From an uncultured bacterium (GTDB taxonomy: Bacteria > Hydrogenedentota > Hydrogenedentia > Hydrogenedentales > Hydrogenedentaceae), in assembly GCA_938014335.1 (NCBI GenBank), contig CALLRP010000003.1, forward strand, positions 1-64,000: 64,000 bases of DNA, in the 5' to 3' direction. The notes below the pieces were generated by a model. It was given only the letters and a program-made list of their open reading frames with translations. It ran no database searches and was not told the origin of the DNA. The number at the start of each line of letters is the position of its first letter. Position 1 is the stretch's first letter. A program made the position numbers and the translations under genes. Below, piece after piece: positions 54,880-61,498 of the stretch.

Positions 54880-55344
54880 TTAATTTACAGAAATTGCAAT
54901 TTGTTTAGGTTTAGCCGATTCTGCTTTAGGCAGAGTAAGCAACAGAATACCATTCTTGTATTCTGCCTTGACTTTATCCGCATCTACCTCCACAGGAAGC
55001 GATATCGTGCGGATAAATTTGCCTGCACCACGTTCACTGCGATGGAATGCCTCCGGCTTCACATCCTTCACCGCAGGTTTTTCGCCTGCTATGCGGACTG
55101 TGTTATTCAATACGGAGACCTCCAGCGATTCAGGGGCAATACCCGGAGCCAGTGCCTCTACATAGACATTATCTTTATCCTCGGCTATATTTACCAGAGG
55201 ATAGGTCCGTGCAGAGACACCCGGTAAGAACGAAAAACGGAACGATGGGATGTCGAACACATCCTCACTGAAAGCACGGAATATTTCATCCATCTCGCGT
55301 TTAAGTTGTTCTAACTCTTGAATTGGGTCCCACCATCTTCTCAT
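54880..55344 (-). CDS. Small heat-shock protein Hsp20, first copy
   Basis: This 154-residue holdase chaperone is the first gene of the three-gene operon. The N-terminus (RRWWDPIQELEQLKREMDEI) is the common Hsp20 helix, and the alpha-crystallin domain spans about 45-145 with NGILLLTLPK and the ending I-A-I. The ribosome site AAAGGAGG lies ten bases before the ATG. A sigma-54-type promoter lies about 65 bases upstream, with no other candidate promoter as convincing. Confidence 0.93.
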   Translation of the reverse strand: MRRWWDPIQELEQLKREMDEIFRAFSEDVFDIPSFRFSFLPGVSARTYPLVNIAEDKDNVYVEALAPGIAPESLEVSVLNNTVRIAGEKPAVKDVKPEAFHRSERGAGKFIRTISLPVEVDADKVKAEYKNGILLLTLPKAESAKPKQIAISVN

Positions 55345-55408
55345 GGCTCATACCTCCTTTTATTAAGGTTTAGCTTGTTTTTGAGTTATTCAATTTCCAT
55401 TTTATTTT

Positions 55409-55425
55409 TAGCAAACTCCGTGCCA
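55409..55425 (-). promoter_or_regulatory. Sigma-54 (-24/-12) promoter for the Hsp20 operon
   Basis: Read on the minus strand the site is TGGCACGGAGTTTGCTA, a full match to TGGCACG-N4-TTGCW with GG and GC ten bases apart. The predicted start is near 55397, leaving a leader of about 53 bases. Confidence 0.85.
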
Positions 55426-55991
55426 TGTTAAAATAAATAAAAAACATATAAAAATATAGATTTTATGCGTTCTTTTTTATGTAAACGAAGGTCATTGTTG
55501 CAATCCTATGCTAAAAAATAAAACACTCGTTTCAGATTTACACATTTACCCCGCTTTTAAATCAAAGAAGCTCCTGAATCTAATATTAATCTCTATTCTG
55601 GGTACTCTAAAACACATTTGAATAGGTTCCTATTATGGAACAAAACAAATACCCTATCCCAAAAAATATAGTGCTATTCTTGACTATTACCTTTAACAAC
55701 AAATTACACAAATTGACATGAATAAAGTAACACAGGCATTCCTGCCTGTAAAATGATACCGGCGTCTTGCTGACACATTTCTTATTCTTCCATCCCTAAT
55801 CCCCATCTCTTTTCAAAGAGGCATTAGATATACAGAAACAAATCTAAAATAAAACACTGCCCACCTTTGTAAGGGTGTAATACCGGAACTTCGAGAAGAT
55901 GTATTTAATTATTTTTTTGTGAGGGAGTTAAGGTGGGTTCAGGGCAAAAGGATTGCTTTATTTATAGAGTACATTTATAAAGGGATTGAGT
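55426..55991. other. Non-coding region before the phage cassette
   Basis: About 560 bases of AT-rich sequence lie between the Hsp20 promoter and the portal gene. It holds one REP-like hairpin pair. The promoter of the cassette could not be picked out with confidence, and no gene or attachment-site core is visible. Confidence 0.5.
55732..55773 (+). repeat. REP-like twin hairpin
   Basis: ACAGGCATTCCTGCCTGT (55732-55749) is a perfect 7-bp stem with a TTCC loop. Ten bases on, CCGGC-GTCTT-GCTGA (55759-55773) forms a weaker second stem. Paired hairpins of this style resemble elements mobilised by REP-associated tyrosine transposases, none of which is in this window. Confidence 0.45.
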
Positions 55992-57254
55992 ATGAATCAA
56001 AATATTCGTTTGGGCTATCGGTGGTTGGGTTGGTTTCGTTCGTTTTTTTCATTGCGGGAAACACAACGTACGAAAGCAAGACATGCTTCACGCCGTTCGT
56101 TAGTTTTTGATACGCCGAAATATCACTTTCAAGATTTTATTCCTTTACCGGATAATGTCCCTTTCCAGATGTTGGAGGTATATCGTTATCTTCGGGATAA
56201 TGTACCTGATTTATCCGATGCGGTCTGGACATGGAAACGGCTATGTAATACGGGGTTTAAATGTGTGTGGTTGGATACAACATCGGAATTGGCAAAGCGG
56301 GAGGCTCAGGAATGTATTGAGCAGTTGAACCGTCGCATGAATCACGGGGAAGGGGGAATTACACATCTGTTAGATATTCTCTATACCTCACTGTTTACTT
56401 ATGGGGCGTCTGCCATGGAGATTGTTTTTTCGCCGCGGGGGAGCCAGATTTATGATGTGGTACCGGTAGATGTGTGGACGGTTCGTTTCCGCTGGGAGAA
56501 TGGGAGATGGCAGGCGTATCAGGTGCTTGCGGAAGAAACGATTCGGCTCCCCCGCGAACGGTTCGTGTATATTGCCCTGGACCGCGATGGGACGAATCCA
56601 TATGGTCGTTCTTTGTTCCGTTCACTGCAGAATGTGGTTCGGATTCAGCAGAGATTGATGGAGGATATGTCACGGGCAATGCATAATGCGGGTTGGGCGA
56701 GATTGCATGTGCAATATAAGCCTGACCCACGAGGGGTGAATGAGACGGAAGAGGAATATCAGAATCGCATGGATGCTAATTTAGAAGAGGTGCGTAATCA
56801 AATGAGTACTTTAGGTGTGGACCAGAATGTTGTTACTTTTGACAATATTGGAATATCGGTAGTTCAGGGAGCTCATCGTTCTTTAGCGTTTTATGAAACC
56901 CAGCGTGCAATTGAGGAACAGATTATTACAGGAACGCATACAATGCCCATTTTGTTAGGTCGCAATTATGGCACTACGGAGACTTACGGCACGGTACAGT
57001 ACGAGATTATGAATCGGCAGGTGGATACGATAAATCAAACCTTAGCACGCGTTTTTGAACGGATTTATCGGTTGGAATTGGCATTGCATGGAATTCGAGC
57101 GGAGTTTACGATTCAGCCTAATTCGAATAGCACAGCGGATACTCTAAAAAAATCATTGATAGAGACGCGACGGATTAATTCGTTGATTCAGTTATTTCAA
57201 TCCGGGGTTATTTCAAAAGAGGAACTGCGAAGAGCAATAGAAACGATTTTTTGA
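55992..57254 (+). CDS. Phage portal protein
   Basis: This 420-residue protein forms the dodecameric DNA gate of the capsid in tailed phages. It has the general portal layout: an N-terminal wing with VYRYLRDNVPDLSDAVWTW, a middle FVYIALDRDGTNPYGRSLFR segment, the TGTHTMPILLGRNYG block, and a helical C-terminus. The start ATG at 55992 follows AAAGGG by seven bases. It is the first gene of a compact head cassette. No small or large terminase gene precedes it, which is unusual because terminase normally lies upstream of the portal gene. Confidence 0.8.
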   Translation: MNQNIRLGYRWLGWFRSFFSLRETQRTKARHASRRSLVFDTPKYHFQDFIPLPDNVPFQMLEVYRYLRDNVPDLSDAVWTWKRLCNTGFKCVWLDTTSELAKREAQECIEQLNRRMNHGEGGITHLLDILYTSLFTYGASAMEIVFSPRGSQIYDVVPVDVWTVRFRWENGRWQAYQVLAEETIRLPRERFVYIALDRDGTNPYGRSLFRSLQNVVRIQQRLMEDMSRAMHNAGWARLHVQYKPDPRGVNETEEEYQNRMDANLEEVRNQMSTLGVDQNVVTFDNIGISVVQGAHRSLAFYETQRAIEEQIITGTHTMPILLGRNYGTTETYGTVQYEIMNRQVDTINQTLARVFERIYRLELALHGIRAEFTIQPNSNSTADTLKKSLIETRRINSLIQLFQSGVISKEELRRAIETIF

Positions 57255-57299
57255 TAGCAAATTATTTAACCATAATATTTTTAACAAAGGAGTTTGTTT

Positions 57300-58007
57300 A
57301 TGAGCATAATTGATAGACTTTGTTTAGGAGAAAGATGGGGTGAAGTGGTGAGTGTTCTTCCCGAAAATCTTTCTACAGAGCAGGATAGGAATATTGAGCA
57401 TGCGGAGATTAATCAGTTTACTTTGCGACCTCTTACACCGGAGGAGTATGTGGTTTTCACTTTGGATTTGTGTCACAACCAGGTAGACCGTCATTTCAGT
57501 TGTTTTCCTGAGGATGAGTTGGATGCAATCAATAAAAAAGTACCGGGCAGACCGCTGATGGAGCGTCACGATGTGCGCGGTTCTTTACCGCGTGGGACTT
57601 TTTTCCATTCTGCATTGCATCAGCATGGGGATAGAGTTTCGGTTCGCCCGAAGGTATATGTGTTGAGATTAGAGGAAAACCGAAACTTTATTGCAAATAT
57701 TGAAGGGGGCGTATATCGGGAAACTTCGATAGGTTTTTCGTTTTCCTTTCCGGAGTGCTCGGTTTGTGGTCAGGATATTCGTCGGTGTGTGCATGTGCCG
57801 GGCGAGAAATATGAGGGGAGGATGTGCTTTTATCGTATGCGGGGAGTTCAAGATGTTTTAGAAGGGTCGGTAGTAGCGTGTGGGTCGCAGGGGACATCGT
57901 TTGTATCGGATATACGCAGTTATTGGTTGGAGCAACTCGGAGAGAAAGGTTTCTATTTGTCTCCACAAGGTGGTATAGAAAAAAGTTGTGTATGGTGTAA
58001 AGAATAA
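57300..58007 (+). CDS. Putative prohead protease with cysteine cluster
   Basis: This 235-residue protein sits between portal and capsid genes, where a prohead protease belongs. The segment VPGRPLMERHDVRGS carries a candidate catalytic His90, YRETSIGFSF a candidate Ser143, and EGSVVACGS a strand near Glu188 resembling the E-x-S-L-V strand of HK97-type proteases. A cluster C-x2-C-x6-C-x-H starts at Cys153 and a C-x2-C pair ends the protein, so it may bind zinc. Assignment as protease rests on position and this residue pattern and remains tentative. The ATG at 57300 follows AAGGAG. Confidence 0.5.
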   Translation: MSIIDRLCLGERWGEVVSVLPENLSTEQDRNIEHAEINQFTLRPLTPEEYVVFTLDLCHNQVDRHFSCFPEDELDAINKKVPGRPLMERHDVRGSLPRGTFFHSALHQHGDRVSVRPKVYVLRLEENRNFIANIEGGVYRETSIGFSFSFPECSVCGQDIRRCVHVPGEKYEGRMCFYRMRGVQDVLEGSVVACGSQGTSFVSDIRSYWLEQLGEKGFYLSPQGGIEKSCVWCKE

Positions 58008-58050
58008 TTTCACAGAGTGGAATACAAACAAGAATGAAGGGAGGTTTTTT

Positions 58051-58248
58051 ATGGTGCGGTCATCCCGTTTGCCAAAGCGAAGAAATCAATATGATGCGAT
58101 AAGCGGTCTTTGTGAAGATGTGAGTGAACTGCGGGAGCGTATCACACGATTAGAACAATCGTTGTTTCGTGGTTTGTGGCTTTTGTTAGCCAATTTGCTT
58201 GGGGTCGTTTTCTCACTAATACAACAAGGGATATTTCTTAACCATTAA
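58051..58248 (+). CDS. Small coiled-coil membrane protein, XhlA/holin-like
   Basis: This 65-residue protein has a basic N-terminus, a short coiled coil (DVSELRERITRLEQSL), and one hydrophobic helix (LWLLLANLLGVVFSLI). This is the layout of XhlA-type hemolysin/holin accessory proteins of phages. The ATG at 58051 is seven bases after GGGAGG. An upstream in-frame TTG or ATG at 57988 would overlap the previous gene. Confidence 0.55.
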   Translation: MVRSSRLPKRRNQYDAISGLCEDVSELRERITRLEQSLFRGLWLLLANLLGVVFSLIQQGIFLNH

Positions 58249-58265
58249 AGAAAGGAGGTGATTGT

Positions 58266-58979
58266 ATGTTTTGTCGGATGAGGGAATATCAAGGAGAAAT
58301 TCCCGGGGATGTGCCTCTTCATTCTGAGGGACGATTTGTATTACATGCCCATAAGGATAAGCAGGGTTCACATCTTGACCTGCGAATTGAACAAAAAGGC
58401 TATCTGTTAGGGTGGCGAATTGATGATACAGAACTACGTGATGAGTTATGGGGGACGGAAAAACTTCCACATGACCCTTCTTTGCTGGAAAAGGGAGCGG
58501 GGATAGATGTAAAGCAGACAGGTGAATATCGCTGGTTTAGCCACGGTGATGGAAATGGCTATCTGACATTGCGAATGAAGAACAACCAAATCTTCACTTA
58601 TCGTGTAGAACGCTGGGGAGGCTTTTCCATTCGTTTACAGCGGGCCTTGTGGCAATATATGCGGAAGTGGCAGATGTCACCATCGGAAGTGTTGGCTCTA
58701 TTAGAGGATGGGGTAACCGCTCGGGAATATGCTATCCAGCGGATATGCGGTCTGGGCAGATACCTGGAAGGGGACAATTTTGACACATCACAGTGGGAGA
58801 AGGTCATGTCTCGATGTTCATTAAAAGAAATCTATGCCAATTTACAAAAATGGGAGGCTCGTTTGGAGTGTCAGAATCCCCCTACGAGATTGTCGCGAAC
58901 AGAAAAAGTAGATGAAACAGGGATAGAACAGAAAAATACACGAACCAATATGAACCTGTTGAATTTGGTTCGAGGGTAA
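58266..58979 (+). CDS. LigD 3'-phosphoesterase-like domain protein in the phage cassette
   Basis: This 237-residue protein resembles the 3'-phosphoesterase part of bacterial LigD. The stretch RFVLHAHKDKQGSHLDLRIE gives H29-x6-H36-x-D38-x-R40, close to the H-x5-H-x-D-x-R metal site of LigD, followed by a KGYLLGWRI strand matching its G-x-L-x-S-W strand. A further His93 may complete the site. The C-terminal 110 residues are helical and unrecognised. No polymerase or ligase domain is attached. It could process 3' DNA ends or may have been reused as a structural protein. A very strong AAAGGAGGTGA ribosome site precedes the ATG. Confidence 0.5.
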   Translation: MFCRMREYQGEIPGDVPLHSEGRFVLHAHKDKQGSHLDLRIEQKGYLLGWRIDDTELRDELWGTEKLPHDPSLLEKGAGIDVKQTGEYRWFSHGDGNGYLTLRMKNNQIFTYRVERWGGFSIRLQRALWQYMRKWQMSPSEVLALLEDGVTAREYAIQRICGLGRYLEGDNFDTSQWEKVMSRCSLKEIYANLQKWEARLECQNPPTRLSRTEKVDETGIEQKNTRTNMNLLNLVRG

Positions 58980-59013
58980 GGAAAAACAAGTGAGATACAA
59001 AGGAGGATGAATT

Positions 59014-59394
59014 ATGGCATTTGGAGATATTGGCGGGACATATACGGAATTAATCATCACCTGTAGTACGCCGATAACGGGACCGGTGAATATCCGTCGT
59101 GGGGATGCAGTGAAACTTATCGGTGGGTATGAGGTAAGCAATACTTTTACAGGTGAAGATATAATATTTGGGCAGGCAATGAAAGATTGCGATACGAATG
59201 ATACCGCAATCCCTGTGAAGGTGCGGGGCATTTGCATATTTGACTATGTGGGAGTTCCCCCTACGGTGAACGGTTCACAAGGGGTTGTGGGTTCTACTAC
59301 TTCGGGAAAGGTCAAAGCCCCTACATCGGGAAATGGCTTCGGCAGGGTTGTTAAAGTAGAACCTCCGGTCAATCGTGTTCATGTTTTACTCTAA
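59014..59394 (+). CDS. Putative capsid cement/decoration protein (DUF2190-like)
   Basis: This 126-residue beta-rich protein lies directly upstream of the capsid gene. The pattern RRGDAVKLIGGYEVSNTF with a later GICIFDYVG strand is like capsid-stabilising proteins of the DUF2190 type. The glycine- and threonine-rich end (GSQGVVGSTTSGKVKAP) fits such a surface protein. The evidence is mainly position and composition. AAAGGAGG precedes the ATG. Confidence 0.55.
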   Translation: MAFGDIGGTYTELIITCSTPITGPVNIRRGDAVKLIGGYEVSNTFTGEDIIFGQAMKDCDTNDTAIPVKVRGICIFDYVGVPPTVNGSQGVVGSTTSGKVKAPTSGNGFGRVVKVEPPVNRVHVLL

Positions 59395-59412
59395 AAAGTA
59401 TAGGAGGGAATT

Positions 59413-60462
59413 ATGATGGTATCTACATCTACAAAATTAGTGGAACAGATGAAGTTTTTATCTCAGCCGAAAGAAAAGTTGTTTGCGCTGCGTGGAAAAG
59501 AGTTATATGAAACACTAAATAATTTGGGTTTAACACATACACAATATTTTCGTGCGTTAGGCACGGATATGGAAGAGTATTGTGCTCGCGAGTTTGGTAT
59601 AGACCTATATCAAATCACGGTGGAACGATTTTTTCAGACAGACCCAAATGCAAAGTGGCTCTTTCCGGATTTGGTACGCGAGTCGGTAGTCGCGGGAATG
59701 ACGGGAAAACCCGTGTATTCACAATTGATAATTCGGGATGAACGCATAGACAGTGCGGTCTATGATGTGCCGTATGTTGAGGAATTGGAAGAAGAGGAAG
59801 AATTGCGAAGTGTGGGTGAAGGTGCGGTAATCCCTGAGTCACAAATAAAGTATGGTAATCGAATTATCCAACTGCAGAAATTGGGACGAGGCATATTAGC
59901 GTCGTATGAGGTTATCCGACGCATGTCTGTGGATATGTTGCGGGTGCATCTTCGCAGGATAGGCGAGTGTCTCGGCAGGAATCTGGATAAACGGCTGGCA
60001 TATGTCCTTGTGGGGGGGGATGCATCAGGTTCTACTGCTCCGGAAGTATTAAATACGGAAACCATCGGGACATGGAAATATACAGACCTGGTTCGTGCGT
60101 TTTTGCATCTGACCACGAAGAATTTTTTCAAGCCGACCCATTTGATTGCCAATTCAGAAACGATGGAAAAAATATTGTCTCTATCGGAGGTGGCTGATTC
60201 TGCATTATTTGATTTTGCGAAATCGGGTAATTTGCCTACTCCGCTGGGTGTTAAGTTGGTACCGATGCCGGACCATCCGTCGGATTGCTTTACTTTGCTG
60301 GATTCCCGCTATGCTGTGCAGAAGTTAACAGAACAGGATGTGCTGGTAGAGAGTGACCGATTGATACATCAGCAATGGGACCGCAGTTATCTAACAGTAG
60401 TTACGGACTTTGCGATTATTTACCAGAAGGCGAGAGTGGTAATGCGTTCTGATTGGAATTAG
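59413..60462 (+). CDS. Phage major capsid protein (HK97 fold)
   Basis: This 349-residue protein has the feel of an HK97-fold shell protein. Residues 1-85 are helical and could be the scaffolding delta domain that a prohead protease removes. The E-loop and axial parts follow, with a DVPYVEELEEEEELRSVGEGAVIPES stretch read as the E-loop. Later segments such as FFKPTHLIANSETMEKIL and the final YLTVVTDFAIIYQKARVVMR strands are typical of capsid A and P domains. Two adjacent ATG codons are available behind AGGAGGG. A terminator follows 24 bases after the stop. Confidence 0.75.
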   Translation: MMVSTSTKLVEQMKFLSQPKEKLFALRGKELYETLNNLGLTHTQYFRALGTDMEEYCAREFGIDLYQITVERFFQTDPNAKWLFPDLVRESVVAGMTGKPVYSQLIIRDERIDSAVYDVPYVEELEEEEELRSVGEGAVIPESQIKYGNRIIQLQKLGRGILASYEVIRRMSVDMLRVHLRRIGECLGRNLDKRLAYVLVGGDASGSTAPEVLNTETIGTWKYTDLVRAFLHLTTKNFFKPTHLIANSETMEKILSLSEVADSALFDFAKSGNLPTPLGVKLVPMPDHPSDCFTLLDSRYAVQKLTEQDVLVESDRLIHQQWDRSYLTVVTDFAIIYQKARVVMRSDWN

Positions 60463-60486
60463 GGAGTTTATGGACTATTAAAGAGG

Positions 60487-60523
60487 GGGCTTATAGGTCG
60501 TGTGAGACCTATAAGCCCTTTTT
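60487..60523 (+). terminator. Intrinsic terminator after the capsid gene
   Basis: GGGCTTATAGGTC (60487-60499) and GACCTATAAGCCC (60506-60518) form a perfect 13-bp stem with a six-base loop, followed by five T. It separates head genes from the lysis-type genes. Confidence 0.92.
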
Positions 60524-60535
60524 AGAGGATGTACC

Positions 60536-60994
60536 ATGCAAGATCGAAATAATCTGCGAATCGCAGTAGAACTCAACGGACAATGGGTCATAACACATTT
60601 CAACTTAAAAGAGTTTGAGAATGATAACGGCTGGGTAATGATACATCGTTCGGTGATTGTGTCACTAACACAAGTGCGGAAGGAGTTGACAAAGATGTTC
60701 GGTGATGAGGTGGAGATTATCATCACGGATTCCACCCGCACACCGCAAGACCTGGAAAAGGTAGGGAACAAATTGGGATGGGTAGATAAAGGAGGAGTAG
60801 TCTCTCGAAATTCAAAACATTTAGAAAAATTCGGTGGGATTGCAGTGGACTTCTATGCGAGGTTTAAGCAAAGTAAGAAGCGAATCCCCTCTTATCAGAT
60901 AGAAGCGGTATGCAGGAAATATTTTGATTATATCAAAACAGATTACGCAGATGGACATATCCATGCGGATAATCGGAAACAAATTATGAAATAA
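60536..60994 (+). CDS. M15-type D-Ala-D-Ala peptidase (endolysin-like)
   Basis: This 152-residue protein has the zinc site of M15_3-type peptidases: S-x-H ending at His95, Asp105 in GIAVDFY, and H-x-H with His143 in GHIHAD. Small phage endolysins and cell-wall hydrolases use this domain to cut peptidoglycan stem peptides. It has no signal peptide, so it would need the holin-like proteins of the cassette for export. The ribosome site is GAGG. Confidence 0.8.
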   Translation: MQDRNNLRIAVELNGQWVITHFNLKEFENDNGWVMIHRSVIVSLTQVRKELTKMFGDEVEIIITDSTRTPQDLEKVGNKLGWVDKGGVVSRNSKHLEKFGGIAVDFYARFKQSKKRIPSYQIEAVCRKYFDYIKTDYADGHIHADNRKQIMK

Positions 60995-61006
60995 GGAGGA
61001 TGTAAT

Positions 61007-61387
61007 ATGGTAATAACAAATATTCCGGTGTTAGACCAAATCCTTTTTTATTCCCTGGTTACGATGTTTGGAAGTATCTGGGTTATTATGCGGGCTTACG
61101 AGTTGTATCAGCAATTGAGAAATTCGAAGTATCGGTTAGCGTTAACCATCATTGAAAGTGCAGTACAGAAAACCTATGATACCTACACACGGGAGATAAA
61201 GAAATCACGCGAGGACGGTAAGTTAACACCAGAGGAACGGAATAAAGCATTGGAGATGTCGATGAAGATGGCAATAGAAATGGCACGAGGACAAAATTTG
61301 GAATTGAACAGGATAATACGGAAAGAGTTGTTGCCTTACCTTATCCATCAGGCGTTGCAAAAACTAAAATTGCAAAGGGTGAAGTGA
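61007..61387 (+). CDS. LLH-type holin-like membrane protein
   Basis: This 126-residue protein has one N-terminal membrane helix (about residues 10-30) and a long helical cytoplasmic tail with a KKSREDGKLTPEERNKAL segment. That layout is like phage LLH-family holins. It follows the M15 peptidase by 12 bases behind a strong AAGGAGG site, forming an endolysin-holin pair. A 9-bp-unit array and a terminator come next. Confidence 0.55.
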   Translation: MVITNIPVLDQILFYSLVTMFGSIWVIMRAYELYQQLRNSKYRLALTIIESAVQKTYDTYTREIKKSREDGKLTPEERNKALEMSMKMAIEMARGQNLELNRIIRKELLPYLIHQALQKLKLQRVK

Positions 61388-61390
61388 GAA

Positions 61391-61408
61391 GTCGGACGAG
61401 TCAGAGAG
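61391..61408. repeat. Array of two 9-bp units (GTCGGACAA family), copy 7
   Basis: GTCGGACGA and GTCAGAGAG lie three bases after the stop of the holin-like gene and just before its terminator. Confidence 0.6.
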
Positions 61409-61413
61409 GGAAA

Positions 61414-61440
61414 CGGGTTGCAGCAGCAACCCGTTTTTTT
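61414..61440 (+). terminator. Intrinsic terminator ending the phage cassette
   Basis: CGGGTTGC (61414-61421) and GCAACCCG (61426-61433) form a perfect stem around AGCA and are followed by seven T. Confidence 0.93.
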
Positions 61441-61498
61441 ATGATAATATAGTTTCGGAATTTTGAAAACATAAAAACTAAAATAAAAAGGGAAAAGT

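Noticed and set aside
7378..61408. The 9-bp arrays as CRISPR
   Set aside because: Units are only 9 bases and directly adjacent, with no spacers and no cas genes nearby.
55992..61440. The phage cassette as a complete prophage
   Set aside because: No integrase, repressor, terminase, tail or attachment sites were found, and the region is only about 5.5 kb.
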